Below are positions 44,167-57,278 of a DNA stretch of 64,000 nucleotides, in pieces. The DNA is taken from the NCBI GenBank assembly GCA_036674765.1, contig JARVKI010000021.1, positions 124,001 to 188,000 of the forward strand. Direction: 5' to 3'. Source of the stretch: Seiridium cupressi. Lineage: Eukaryota; Ascomycota; Sordariomycetes; Amphisphaeriales; Sporocadaceae. A model generated the notes under the pieces. It saw only the letters and a program-made list of their open reading frames with translations. It was not told the DNA's origin and ran no database searches. How positions within the stretch are numbered: the first letter of the stretch is position 1; each line of letters starts with the position of its first letter. The position numbers and the translations under genes are program-made.

Positions 44167-46363
44167 GAGACTCTAGTTAGTGGGGGCATGAGCGCTGAGC
44201 TTAGATTGCCGACACTGGAGATGGTTCTCTTCATTGGTTGGAATGGCTGAAAACACGATCTGACAGCCTGGTCGTTTTCTTTTTCTCCTCGGTTGCTCAA
44301 TCGGAAAGTCTTAATGCAAGTGGGCAGAGATACCGTCGGGTCAGTGGGTATCACACGACTATAATGCTCGTCGGAAATAGTGACATGTTATACTTGTAAG
44401 CCGCACCCCGAAACGTGTCGCAGTGCCTATGGGAGGATAGCGAAAGCTCCGGCCTTCATGTCAGAGCACCACGAGGCGGACACAGGAGCATGCCCGCCAT
44501 ATCTATGCCATTCGATTGGGTCTTGGTCATGAAACAAACAACCAGGTGCAGAACGATACGTCGGTGTCATAGTAGCACCGTATGCATAAGCTGTCGTTAT
44601 TGTGATACGAGACAGACGTCTGACCAGCGTTGCCTCTATTCCTTTTTGGTGTTTGTCAACGCCTGAATGGCCGTGTCGTCCTTTGTACCTGGCTATAGGC
44701 CCGCCATTCCGGTTGAACAATCAGGTCAGACATCAAGTCAAGGGTCTGCTATCATATGACTTGCCATTGCTGCTGACCGGCGCTCAAGTATCTGCAGCGA
44801 TGATCAGCGACCGCCCAAGGCGTTCTCTGAGACAAGTGCCCATGTCTCTGGCGCTATAGGACGCCTAATAGTACATATTGGGATACCTATCCCAACGATT
44901 GCCGCGTAATCTCCATGGACGGTCCCATGTTGATCTTGGTATTGAGGCTGTGAGATAACGAACCCAATACCCCTTAGGATAAACCGTTGGCACAACCGAA
45001 TGATTAGGCCCCACAACTGATGATATATCACCTCTAGGGGCCAGAAGGGAGATCAATCAGATGCCCGCCCATTTTATCTGACCCAAGCAACGTATAACCT
45101 TGGTTCAGGTGTCAGCAATTACCTTGCGGTGCGGCGTCTGCTGGTCCAATAGGATAATGACGTCGGGCGCAGTGAGCCTTGGGGGCCTCAACACACTTCG
45201 TCCCATAGGAAACTCCAGTTCAGGAAGATCTACTTCCATTTGTCGGCTGGAGAGATTGACGGGAATAGGTAGCAAGACAGAACATGTTACAAGTTGACAT
45301 CATGTGGACGTGACTACATCTGCCGGCAGATTGCATCCGAACACGGAACGCGCCTCATTATGTAGCGGCCCTCGCAAGCAGGGGCCGGCATTGATCGTCT
45401 CCATCTGACAACTCTAATAAATCTCTATTGCGCCCCTCTGCAACATCACAACTCATCACTAAAGGCTGTCTGTAGCCGTTAGAATCAGGGCAAGAACGGC
45501 AGGCAAAGAGTCAAAACGACGCACGACACGGTCCGCCTTGTTTTCAAATCAAGTCTCAAGCAGGTTTTGGCAGGGGAAGGAAGTGCCAGGTGCTTGATAG
45601 CTCGGGATCAGCGTTCAGGCGTGGTGGTATTCCCGGTCTAGGTTGACGATACCCTTGACGGCGATCACTCGAGGGTTGAGGTCAGATGAGCCCCCACGTC
45701 GATCTCAGCCGCCACTGAATTGTCAACGAGTATGTACCGCAGATGGTGATTGTTGAAGGAATGTAGGTTGTTCAAAACAAATTGTCCAACGCGCCTGAAG
45801 TTCTGATTAATTGGGCTTGTTCAAAGTCAATAGGATGAAAGGAGATGGATGACTTCCATTCCCACATTCTCATTTTCGCACTGTATGCTTGTATCGAGAC
45901 TCTGGAGTCGGAGTCGAGAGGCTTCTTCGTCACGGTAGAATGACGTCGCGACGTGCGCGATCCAGTGTCAGCGTATTGGACCTCGTTACGACGCGCCTAA
46001 TAGCAGTAACTTGCCAGGTAGAGTTTGTGACTCCAACGTATGCACCATGGCAGAGCCTCAACTCAGATATTGATCGGCCAGTACTAGCTCACTGGTTCCA
46101 CGGTACGATGAAGATAAGCTGGTCGAGCAAGATTGTGATTTGAAATTAGATGATCATGAAAACACCGAAATTTCAAGAAGTAGCATGAAGATCTGCACCA
46201 GAGAGTGCGAGATGAAACCAGGATGTGAGGCTCTCATCAAGTGGCAGATGATAAGGCTGAAGCCCTACCGTCACATGGAGCCCTGAAGACGAAGCTGCAT
46301 ATCCATGCTGGGGTCATAGCCACACCAGGCATTCTTCTTTTCAGCACCATTATAGAAGGGTGC
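44167..46363. other. Intergenic stretch
   Basis: I see no gene, RNA or repeat that can be supported. Open frames are short and scattered over all six frames. Confidence 0.5.
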
Positions 46364-46602
46364 AAGAGGTTAGAGCGGGAAACTGCACACATCCCCACAT
46401 ATTTCGGTAAGAATTGAACAAATTTTATAATAGAAATGAAATGAAAAACCGCAAAATCTTTAAGCCTTAAATTGAAATTGATTATAATATGCTTTATAGA
46501 TCAACATTTTTATAAGAATTTAATTTCGTTGTGTTATCAAGTTGTATACTCGCAAAATTAGCACCGCTTAGAGAAATGTGCAGTTTCCCGCTTTGACCTC
46601 CT
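46364..46602. mobile_element. Probable MITE with 26-bp terminal inverted repeats
   Basis: The left end 46364..46389 and the right end 46577..46602 are inverted copies with three mismatches. They include a perfect 16-bp core, AGCGGGAAACTGCACA. The interior of about 187 bp is strongly AT-rich and non-coding. A 6-bp direct repeat GGGTGC flanks the element (46358..46363 and 46603..46608) and could be a target-site duplication. Small size, inverted ends and lack of a transposase gene fit a non-autonomous DNA transposon. The superfamily is unknown. Confidence 0.7.
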
Positions 46603-49300
46603 GGGTGCTGATAGCCATGGTTGACCCAAACTCTCGTCAGCACGGGATTTGAACGTTGCACGTCATGCCAAGTCATGGAACAATCGACTCGTTACGGATA
46701 GCAACCGACTTCACGGCTGCAAGTTACCCGCCGTCGCAAGCCGTCCTTCACCGGTATCCCGTTACGGTGGTAGCTCCGAAGTGATCGGAACCTTGCAGTA
46801 CCGTCGGATTCGAAGTCGATTGTCGCATGAGACTTGCCAACAACAAAAAACATAAGCGAGTACAGACGTTCATACCTGTTTAGATATAGACGTATGCACG
46901 AAGCGAACTCGAGATGTGCCAGCTCTCGGTTCTTCAGCAGCGGCCGTTGCATTCCAATAGACGGTTTCGACGTGGGAATAGACGTGTTTCCGACTCCAGG
47001 CTCGCTTAAGTCGTGATTGAGGTGAAACAAATCATTATCTGATCCAGAGCATTGGGCTCTGCCATCTTACCTGATTGGGCGTATCAGTCTGTCTGGCAAT
47101 TTGGCACACCTCACCTTATATCCCTGTCACCCCATCCACCAGGCTGCCAGATGACGGATGGCCCAAGTGAGGGATTGGTGAGGCGTATCGGTAGTCAGGC
47201 TGCCGATATTGCCCGAGTGAAGTCAGCGACGAAGGCCGACTACCCAGCAGAAATCGTGTGCAATTTCCCAGGGCCCTGGGCACGTGGTCTGCCCCTCTCT
47301 TACTTTATTTTGGTCAATACCGGTGCCACTGGCCGAGATTTGGTAACGTACAGTAGCCATAAGAGCCACGTGATAAAGCTTTTTGGTGGCACGACCGCGG
47401 GGGGTAAGGTTCAGGCCGAACGCACCAACAAGGCTAATGGACTGTGTACCTCGTCGCCGAAACATTCGAAATGATGGGATTGAACAATCCTCTGGGAATA
47501 TTACACTCTATTCCTGTTACCAACGAATGAATTATCTCTAGAGGCTGGTGCAGTAGGCGGCCGAGCGTGGACGTCGGCCCTGGCCACGCATGACCACGGT
47601 TCCACGTGGAAGTCGCTGCGTTAAATTGCATGTTACCCTGGGCAATCTCGGACTTCTAGAAAATGTCGTGGCGTCTACATATTGCACCAGACAGGCCAAG
47701 ACGCAACAGAACTGCTGACTGCTGGCAACTCTCGGCCGTGGGGTTCATGCACGGATACGAAACATGGGTGTGTCTTATACAAACATGGCAGATCCCACGT
47801 GAGGAAGGCCTTCTTCGCCCATGGGCGAGAAGGAGAGGCGCGCAATGGAGCGCCAAAGCGGTCAGGCCAACCCCATCGAATCTTTGCAGGTTTTCCTACA
47901 GAATCGTTGCATTTGGGGTGTGTGGAGATGAGCTTGTGTGGTACCTGGTAGTATGCATTTCTTGGTACGACGGGTCGCCAGAATAGGACGTGCCGATTGT
48001 AGCATGCAGATCAGTTGGAGGCTGCTTCGGCAGCCGCTATCCCGAAGATTCCGGCCATCTACTCTGTATCATCAGTCTATTTCACTGGGTTGCAGGAGGC
48101 GAGCATCACGGGTTTGATTAGCCGTCTTTTCGCGTGTTATCAGATCGCTTCTCTGTGTTCGACAGTGCAGAGCGAGGTGATCAGTCTATACTGAATACCA
48201 TGCAGCCAGCCTTTTTTCTCCACCTCCAAGCAATGTGGCACGGTCTTTGCTTTCAAGCTGCGCGAAACCCTGCATTCGCATTTTCCTGAGGCGGGATGAT
48301 ATGCAAGTCAACGAGAACCATGCTCCATGCTGCATTGCCCGCTACAGTATGCCGATATTTTCCACAGCATCGATCAATGTGCGCACTCCAGCTGTCCAGG
48401 ACGAGCCGACATGCAGAACTACCATAGTACCCAACAAACACACACCACAGCAGTCTTGGGTGGCATCGAACTCCAGGGACCCGGAAGCACTGACCGCAAT
48501 TTCGCTGAGCTGAATGGTGTGATTGCGTGTCTACCAGTGTACCTGGCTGGGTGAGCAAGGGCACTCTCATCGGGGCCGAGCAGACCAGGTAGCAGTTTGC
48601 GGGGATCTTACGTCGTGATCGCTGGTAGCCAACTGTGCTAAAAATCCGCCAGGAACGCTCGCACTCGTCCTGTTTCACGACATTGGCTACTACCGAAAAT
48701 TTCCGACGTCATTCCAGCTGCTCCTATTCGCACCGGCCTAGCTCGAGCTGCCGAGCGTCACAAGAAGCCAAATGCCCAGGAAAATTCGAGTGCGTAATAG
48801 CACGGGTACCGAGGTTCTTTCGAGCTAGACGGTGAGGGGCCGCTCATCAACACCAAACCAGTGAGCGACACCCGGGAGATATGTCTTATCCACACCTCCC
48901 CCATACCTTGACAGCCGGGTTAGACTATGCCCTAGAAAATCCTACCTGTATTGGGAGGTTTGGGTAGTAGCAGATTCCTTGATTGTCTGTGCTAAAATTG
49001 GTGCCAGTCATTTTTTGTTGGCTCGTTACAGTGAATGCGCATCTGGCATGTGTTTGCGGAGTGACGCTCTCAGTGATAGACGGACCAGTGGTAGAGGACG
49101 AATGTCGACCCTAATGACACACGTCCGGGCTCTTGAACGCCTATCGAATATGACGAGGCAGGGGACAGGATGGCGTGTGAGTAGGGTCCTGTTGCTGGAG
49201 TATGTATGTACTAGGCGGTACCATCGTCCATAATTGCATCGCATATTACAGGGACCCATGCTCTATATGGACCAAGCAGTACAGTACCTGAGGATAGACC
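46603..49300. other. Intergenic stretch of 2.7 kb
   Basis: No supported gene. Several frames of 60-140 codons exist on both strands, but none shows a domain, signal peptide or consistent splice join. Confidence 0.5.
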
Positions 49301-49546
49301 CTAGGCTGCAGACCCCCAGCTCCGTCCTTTCGAGAAACTCTCAAGTTTGTTCTGGACGCGGATCTCGCAGCTAGTGTGTGTAGTGGGTGCTGGAGAATCT
49401 TGTATTCGCCGAATGAGCCAATTTGCCTTTGGCGCCAACTTCTTACTACAGTACGCAGGCCACAATTGAATAATTCGTAACCGCAGATTGCAAGATGCCA
49501 CGGCTCCAGCTGACGTAACGAGAAAAGCCAGGAGCGGGGTTTTCAT
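49301..49546 (-). CDS. Candidate small secreted peptide, unknown
   Basis: On the minus strand an ATG at 49546 opens 81 residues starting MKTPLLAFLVTSAGAVASC. This is a well-formed signal-peptide-like segment, with a positively charged residue, a hydrophobic core and small residues before a likely cleavage site. The rest is basic and holds three cysteines in total. A donor-like GTAAGA within the frame (around 49447) means the 3' part could be intronic, and the true C-terminus is uncertain. No family is recognised. A chance signal-like stretch in non-coding DNA is a real alternative. Confidence 0.27.
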   Translation of the reverse strand: MKTPLLAFLVTSAGAVASCNLRLRIIQLWPAYCSKKLAPKANWLIRRIQDSPAPTTHTSCEIRVQNKLESFSKGRSWGSAA

Positions 49547-51442
49547 TGTTTCTGTTTTCAATTTGCTTTATCTATGTATCTGCTCTCATGTATGAGATCC
49601 ACGTACCTGGAGTAAGAAACAGTCTGTCTTGGTGAAGGGCTGAATGGATGTCTAGAGCATATATACAAGTGTAAGCTGCATCCTGTACCTCGGAACTTTG
49701 CAGGCTGTTTGACACCGCCTTGCCTCAAGCTTGACTTGAATGTAAATCGAGACATGCATGCATGCGTGGGTGGGCGCAAGAGGCCAAGTCTTGCCAGCGG
49801 CTGTCAACCGTTGTGGGTGTAACTTGTCGGTCAAGGATAACCCCACTTGACCACACTGAAGCGATGCCAGCTTTGGGGTCGCTAAAAGGCTAGCTCCAGT
49901 GGCCCTCGCGACCTGGAATCGCTTTGGGCCTTAGCACGAGGCGTGAGTCGTGCACACACTCCAATTCTCCCCTTCTTCTCCCGCCTCGTCCGTGTTGCTT
50001 TTGTAGGTCCAGTCCCCAGTCTTGTGACTCCCCTTCAACAGGCGATTCAGTGCACACCCGCAGCGGTTCGTGCTACGGCTACACCGCTGTTGAACCCCTG
50101 GACCCGCCAGACAAGAAAGAAGGAAAGAACGAGGAAAAGAAAAAGGGCCCTCGACCCTGGATTGTGCGATTGTAGCCTTACGCCCACTGTTCTGGGTTCG
50201 CCGAAGCGTCGGACCACCCAGGTACGGTACTTGCTACGTACTGCTACAGCGCCAGCTACATTAGCTACTCCTGCTACTGCTGCTGCGGCGGCTGCTGCTA
50301 CATGCATACTCTGCTATTTACTGCCGCGAACAGCTAGCCCAGTCGCTCGCATTGATCAGGTGATTGTCCAGTCACAGCAGCGCGCGATAAGAAAGAACCT
50401 TTCGCACCAGTAAGCGGCCCGCGCACGCACGCGAAAGCCTCCACAAAGCATGCTCTTCGGGCCACCCCTTCACTGAACCAACTGCTTTCCATCGTGAGAA
50501 GCGACTCGCGCCTCTCATTCCACCCACACCGCCAGGGTAGGCGGTACTGCCCGTCACTTCTGTCCGCCCTCCGTCTGTCCGTCTGTCTGTCAAGCATCGC
50601 CGTGTGGGTGGTAGTGGTCGTGATCGTGGTCCTGGGCACCCCAACCGCGACGCGCACACAGGAACGGCCGTGTGGTCGAGCAGGACAAGGTGTGCCGAGC
50701 ACCAAGCTGCCGGGAAGCAATCTCTGGCAATCTACCAGGAGCTCCATCCTGTCGGAGTTGGCTCGTCGTCGCGACCCATGTCGCGGCCCTAGATAATCCC
50801 TGTTCTGCTAGCTTCACCCAGGCCAGAGCTCCGCAGATCCAGTACCTCGATCGGGTCTTCGAGGCCAAAACGCTTTTACACCAAACACATACCATACTGC
50901 GGATTACGGTAGGAGACTAGTCATAGAGCAGCACGCTGTCGCTTGTCTCGAGCTTCGACCGGCTCCCGAAACTCTACCACCTTTGCTTTCCTCCGTACAC
51001 CCCCGGCCGCGTTCCTGCCGACTGTACGTAGTCCCTTTGTCTCTGCCCAACTGCAGATCCTCTTGCCTTTGGGCCTCGCACGTCGCCGCGGCTTTGGAGC
51101 TCCCTTTGCACCCAGGAACCCGGCACGTCTCCTCGCGCCTCAGCCCGCCCAAAAAAAAAAAGTGACAAGCCTCGAGAGAGCACAGCACTTGGACGTCTGC
51201 TCCCGCTATACCGACTGTTGGTCTTTGCATACCACCAAGCACCAATCAGAGTTACCACTGCTCCAGTATACACCACCTTCCTCCACAACCCGATCTACCT
51301 CCCCAAGGTACCTTGCCAGTCCCAGACCGGCTCCTTCCCTCCTGGGCTCTCTGGCGTCTCTGACATTTTCCATGGCCACCCTTCCGACTACCGTCATTGC
51401 TTGACCTGCCAGCCTATGACTGTTCACATATATCTACCAACT
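49547..51442. other. Upstream region and probable long leader of the transcription factor gene
   Basis: The interval is GC-rich and carries Ala-codon-like GCT/GCA microsatellite sequence (about 50230-50305), pyrimidine-rich runs (about 50560-50595) and an A run (about 51151-51163). Many short open frames here look like shadows of low-complexity DNA. The leader boundary cannot be seen. Confidence 0.5.
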
Positions 51443-54400
51443 ATGGAACCCGGGCAGTCTGAACTCAAACGCCCTCGTCTCAACGGACCTACATCGCCAT
51501 GGACTTCTTCATCACATCCAGGGCCTGTGCTACCCCCACCTCAGCCTTCACAACACCATCCACCTTCGCTGTCACCGTATCAGTCTCATAATCCGTATGC
51601 TCGCCAGCACCAGGAGCACGCACCTCACCCGAGCCACCACCACCCCGACGAGCGCCGCCATCATGAACCAGACTCATATCCTCCTCACCCACCACCGCCC
51701 ATGCAGGACCACCGACCTCCTCCCTCACCGGCGCACCCACCGCATGCACCCTTCGGCCCCTACCGCAGAGAGTCGATCGTGAAGAGGGAGTCTGGCGACG
51801 ATACCCCTCTCCCACATATGCGCCGACCGAATTCGACGGGCACCGTGCCCGAGAGCTTACCACCACCTACACAAGGACCGCCCCAGTATCCTGGATCCCA
51901 TATGGATAGTCACCGGAGACCACCAAGTTTCGATAATGGGGGCTCGATGCCTCCATCGCCTCAGGTATACCGGCAACCACCTACACCTTACCACCAACCA
52001 CCTACACCTATAGCTCAGCATAATCAGTACGAGCCAACGCCTCCCGGCTATGGCCCGCCCTCATCGATCTCGGATATGTATTCGAATTTACCTGTGGCAA
52101 GCGCTAAACGGAAAGCGCAACGAGCTTCTCAGGTAGGTATTTTCCTCCCCTTTGTAGCACGCACGACTGACTGTGTCTTCCAAAACCAGGCGTGCGATAA
52201 TTGCAGGCAACTCAAAGCAAAGTGCGATGAACAACGACCCTGCAAGAACTGCAAGGACAAATCTTTGGCGTGTGTCTATAGAGACCTGCCCACAAAACAG
52301 TGAGTGCCCAACAGGTGCCCACCGGTTGTGAACAATCGATTGACCGGGCGATAGACCAGATAAAGTCAGCGCGGATATCCTAGAGCTTATGAGCTCTCTT
52401 AAGGATCAAATAGCGAGCCAGTTCGAGAGGTTGGATCAGCGCATGTCGAGGATTGAACATAACATCAGACCCGCAGACCAGTCATCCGACATGAAACTCG
52501 AATCTGTGGAGGGCGATCATCAGGATTACGATGCCCTACCCGCTGGGGACCATAAAGAGACGGGCAACGAGCATCCTTCGTCTCCCAGAGACAGCGATGA
52601 CCCGGACAAGGTCAAGACAGCTCATGAGATCATCCGTCAGATGGACAACGATGAGATTGAGATCGATCCAGGACCGCCAGTCAATCCCGGCCAGCCTTCT
52701 TTGCCTGCGAATCACACGACACTAGCTGCACTGCTTCTTAAATGGCCATCAATAGATCACCTCGTTTGTGATCTGTTGAGGGATCAAGGTATCCAACATA
52801 TCAGCGAGTTCCCAGTCAGTCAGGAGCTACAACGGGGAGTATTACGAGTCTGGGGGAGGGGAGAAGGGTACATGCTTGGCAAACATCACGAGACCAAGGG
52901 GGGGCCGATAATGACCGACGTCACCGAGGACTCTCCGAATGAAGCTCCTTCGCCATATTCCGATCGTGAGGGTTGGACGGATGGTCAGGCGTGGGGAACG
53001 GTAGGGGTCCCTCCAACGCAGGGCGTCGACGTTTACAAGGGAGGGATGCTGCTCTCGGATATCAACATGGAACTCGACCGCCCTACTGTCAAACAATATG
53101 TACAGAGCTTCAAGGATAATGTGCTCAACATGCACCCCATTCTCATCCCCAGGCAGCTAGACGCAATGGTCGCGGTGTTTCTTGACTCGCTTCCTCAGGC
53201 TCCCTCCAAGTCTTCGAATAAGATAGCGGCCAAGTTTGTACAGAGCGGCGGATCGAGTATCGCGCCTCCGGGTCCCGAAACTGGTTCTAAGAGAAAACGA
53301 TCACCTGCGGTGGAAGAGCAAACGCCAACGATGCCATTTCAGAAAGCCGGTATTCAAGTTGCGAGGAGCATCAACAGCGCCCTGGTGCTTTCGGTTTTAG
53401 CACTGGGGAAAATTTGTCTTCACAAGGGCAAGATACCAGAGCTTGTGCCAGACCATGACAATCTGCAGGCTTCTAGTTCACCATTTTTCCGCAATGGTGT
53501 CATGTCTTCCCCATCACAAGGATCGCCACCGGGCTTTACTCCCAACCAAACTTCACAACTGCCATCGCCCAAGGAAATCGACCGGTCTCTTTCCAGTCGA
53601 CGGGCATCAGTCCAAGGGTCAAATTCCACTGTCAAAGGTCAGAATCTGAAGCGTAATATCGACGTGGTACCAGGTCTGGATTACCTCGGTTTGGCTGAAG
53701 ACATTATTGGCGGTAACATCGGCGGGTTTACCCTCAAGCACGTCTACGTCGAATTATTCCTCGGATTGTATTATGGGCAGTTGGGACGCGTGATCGAAAG
53801 TTGGTCACACATCCAGCTCGCAGGTAGGAACCTGCAGGTGGTACTTCGACCGTGAGTTCATGATGCGCTGTAGCCGCCGCACATCACTAATATTCTGTAG
53901 GAGCCTTTCGCGATTGAGCGAGATGAAGAGGAATAACCAAGCACCCCAGTCTGGTCGGGACAACCAACTCGCTTTTGCGTTTTGGACTTGTCTACAATTG
54001 GAAAGGTACGTCGAGACTGACGGGCCTAATATATACGCTGCTAACAAACCAAGCGACATATTGGCCGAATTGCCTATGCCACATTCAGGAATTCTCACTT
54101 ACGAAGAGGCGATGCCCTATCCAAACCTTGATACCCAAGTCAACGGCGGCTACGACGAAAAGGTTCTCATCAGCTACCAAGCACAGCTCTGGGTTCGGAG
54201 ACAGCTCAACCAAGTGCACAACAAGCTGTACGGTCTTGATTCGTCGGATGATATGACTGTGATGGAAAAGAAAATGAACGAGCTTCAAGCGATGCTGACC
54301 AAATCGATATGGGTTCCCCGTCAGTTCCAGTTCTCCGATGACGAACCCCCCGCACCCGAGATTCTTGCGGCTCGGCTTCGCGCCAAATATTGGGGCTCCC

Positions 54401-55047
54401 AGGTCATTCTCTATCGCAAGTACATAGACATGATCCTTCATGACCAACGCTTGCCGGACCATGCTTACAGAGGTCCACCACCTCACCGGAGTGACTGGGA
54501 GGTCCATAACATTGACCAGCAATATGTTCGTGCCCCTCCCGGTATGGACCCACGCGCTCTCAACTATGCTCGCCTGGGTATCACTGCATTGATTGAAAGT
54601 ACCCGGGCGTTCCATGGCCTTGACAGGAATCACCGCATCCTGGTCACCAATGTTTTCACGACCGCACACGCGTAAGTTCATAAATGCTTGACAACTTAAT
54701 GGAGACTAACTACAGCCAGACAATGGGGCAATCTACTCGTCCTATCTGCTTGTTATACCCACCAGGTCCTCCGGCAATTCATCAACGGGGAGCTGTTGCA
54801 GGAGCTTTTTAGCCGCACTGTCGATTTTTTCAAGCTCATCTCCCATTCGACTAGTCCTCTGAAGACGGACATGAACATCTTGAGTGGACTTTACCAGAAA
54901 CTCGGTCTCTCCTCAAACAACGGCGAGACTGGAGTCAGCTCGAGCTTCTCCAGCATGGCCAGCTCTGGGCATGTGTCGGGACAAACTCCCGGTGACAAGT
55001 ATCACCCAGGGACGCCAAACATGCCGCCGCCAGCTCACGTGGCCTGA
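51443..55047 (+). CDS. Zn(II)2Cys6 fungal transcription factor
   Basis: This is a fungal-specific nuclear transcription factor; the target genes are unknown. Exons are 51443..52132, 52190..52299, 52355..53851, 53901..54671 and 54720..55047, giving 1131 residues. Residues 1-215 are Pro/His/Gln-rich. The zinc cluster is CX2CX6CX5CX2CX6C, with cysteines at about 232, 235, 242, 248, 251 and 258, followed by a linker and a coiled-coil-like segment (LELMSSLKDQIASQFERLDQ). A fungal_trans middle-homology region starts near residue 505 (VKQYVQSFKDNVLNMHPILI) and runs through exon 4. I start at MEPGQSELKRP. The frame is open further upstream, so an earlier start is possible. The first intron is 57 nt with no in-frame stop. 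For the last junction the acceptor at 54719 is required to keep frame; the nearer-looking CAG at 54715 breaks it. Confidence 0.88.
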
Positions 55048-57278
55048 CGACAGTCCTCAACACTTGGCAGCCCTCATACGCACAGAAGTCGCCGGCTCTT
55101 TGGGGCTGAAGTTCCAAGACCCACAACGCGAACAACGATATATATATATACACACACATACAAAACCACATTTAGATGGTCCATATTATGGTCCTAGACC
55201 CATCGGTGCGGACTGTGATTTCTATCATTGGGTTATAGTGATTTACGGCGCAAGCCCCGGCGGTACACATTTGTGTTTTATTCTCAACATTCACCATGGA
55301 AAGCATCATTCTATCTGGCAGGGGCGGGGACTTTGCATCATTTTCCTTAGGCGGGAGAGGAGGAGATACCATATTCGTTACACACTTCCGGAGTGCGATC
55401 CATCACACGCGAAAATACGCCATGTTTTACCAGTTTATTGTATTATGCATATAATGATTTTCTTTTTCGGAATCAGCTGGGGGACAACAGCACTACATGA
55501 ACATAGTATGCTAGGCTTGGGGTGAGGATAGCTCAAGGGTTCTAGGCTATATCAGGGATCGTCTACAAATAGGTAGCTTACTAGGAAGGTGCCGGCATGT
55601 TGGCCGGCAGCAACGTGCGTTCTGTACGCCTCGATGCCAACGTGGGAATACAATACACCACTTGAGCACCCGCGTCCACGTGCACCGCCCCGTCTCTCTT
55701 TGTGCGAATCATAGATGCCACCTTTACAATGATACACTTGGGCGTAGGCGACGAGGCGGACAGTATCAATGACCAACACGAATGCTCACATGGCTTATAT
55801 TTTTTAATATTATGGCCCATGCCCGCATCATGCAACTCTAAAGCGGCTACTATTCGATCGTGGGTCTTTCCGGACGATCTGCGATCCGCCATACGTCGTA
55901 CAACGATCTCGGAGATGATCAGCCGTTCGTCCTATCAAGATCTTGCATACACCGAGATCAAGATCCGCGTTCCCACTATGATTCCTGGAATCCTGCATCA
56001 TCCCTGACTTCCTCATACTCTAAGACTATTGTTATACGATGCGTGGCGCCGGGGGGAGACAAGGGTCGGACGGCCTGAGTATTGTCCACATCTCTTAACC
56101 AAGCCGGCTTCAGCACTTTGTACACGGGCCCATTGAGCCGCACTTGGCTTTTCCATACGGGACCGTTGAGAGGTGAGGCCCGTCACCGTGCCCGCGAGAA
56201 GACACGGGGTAGCAGCACAGTCTGTTCTGTCTCTCACTCTTTTCCTCATCTTGAGGCATATTGTCCCTGGGCTGTGATATGCTGTGTAACATTCTTAAGT
56301 GCATGCAGGCCATGCACCCCCCGCCCCCAAGACAAGCCTCAGATGAATGGTGACTGGGATCAAGAGAACTCGGCCGGGGGTGTTCCTTTTCGGCACTTTA
56401 CCTGCCAACGCATTTTGATGAGAATAAGAAACAAAACGCATCTCAACAAGATAAAAGACAAATAAACAAGAAATGGCAGACCCATAGCGAATCGGGGCTG
56501 TGTTTTCTGCAGATACATACATCTTCATTCGTGGAGATGGATTCTTGTCCAACGCACCAAGTTGTGGAGAAGAAATGAAAGAAAATTTCAACATGTAGAC
56601 CACCGAACATGATTTCGGATGCATGGACTATTATTGTATTGCTGCAGACAACCCTCTCGTTCGCATACCCCTCAGGCTGTACTTGCTTTACCTTCTTCCC
56701 AGTTGGCTGCAGTTGCTTTTTCTCGTGTCTCCTACCCGACGTAGCGGCCGCCGTTGCAGGGCAACAGGGGCGGTTATTTGTCCCCTGTTGGTTCGCCGGA
56801 ACGGCATTTGTGCGAACTCTTGGCATCTCCTGACCGAAATTGTGCTGTATACTCGCCCCCATTGCGGGATGCTGGCTCCACTAAAGGCTTTCGCGATACA
56901 CCGAGCTGGGCAAGAGAGTACAGGGTCCATCTCAATGTCGCTGTGGATAGCTCTGAAATACGATACGGCATATTGTCTTGGAGCATATACTGAGCTGTTC
57001 ATGAGTCAACATATAGCGTGATAACAATATTGAGTTCGGCCCATTAGGCGACCGCGATCCAATATAGTAAAGGCTTGCGAAAATCTCACAAATTATTTAC
57101 CATAAAAATTTATGGGGCTGTCATGTGGTTGGCAAGTGTCCAGTTATATTTCTTTTTCATCTTTTGTTCTTGTTCTTTCCGAATCCATACATGTGGAATT
57201 TCGAAAGCACGCGAATGCAAGTCCATTCGTCTGCAGGCCCCATGCGTCTACGTGCAAGCAAGACACGGCTGCAAGGAG
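55048..57278. other. Intergenic stretch of 2.2 kb
   Basis: A TA/CA microsatellite lies at about 55138-55160. I find no supported gene between the transcription factor and ATG5. Confidence 0.5.

Noticed and set aside
50047..50307. Ala-rich minus-strand frame near 50.2 kb
   Set aside because: It is produced by a GCT/GCA-type microsatellite and has no other coding evidence.
54711..54715. Nearest CAG acceptor for the last transcription factor intron
   Set aside because: It shifts the frame away from the long open last exon. The acceptor ending at 54719 keeps the frame and gives a total length divisible by three.
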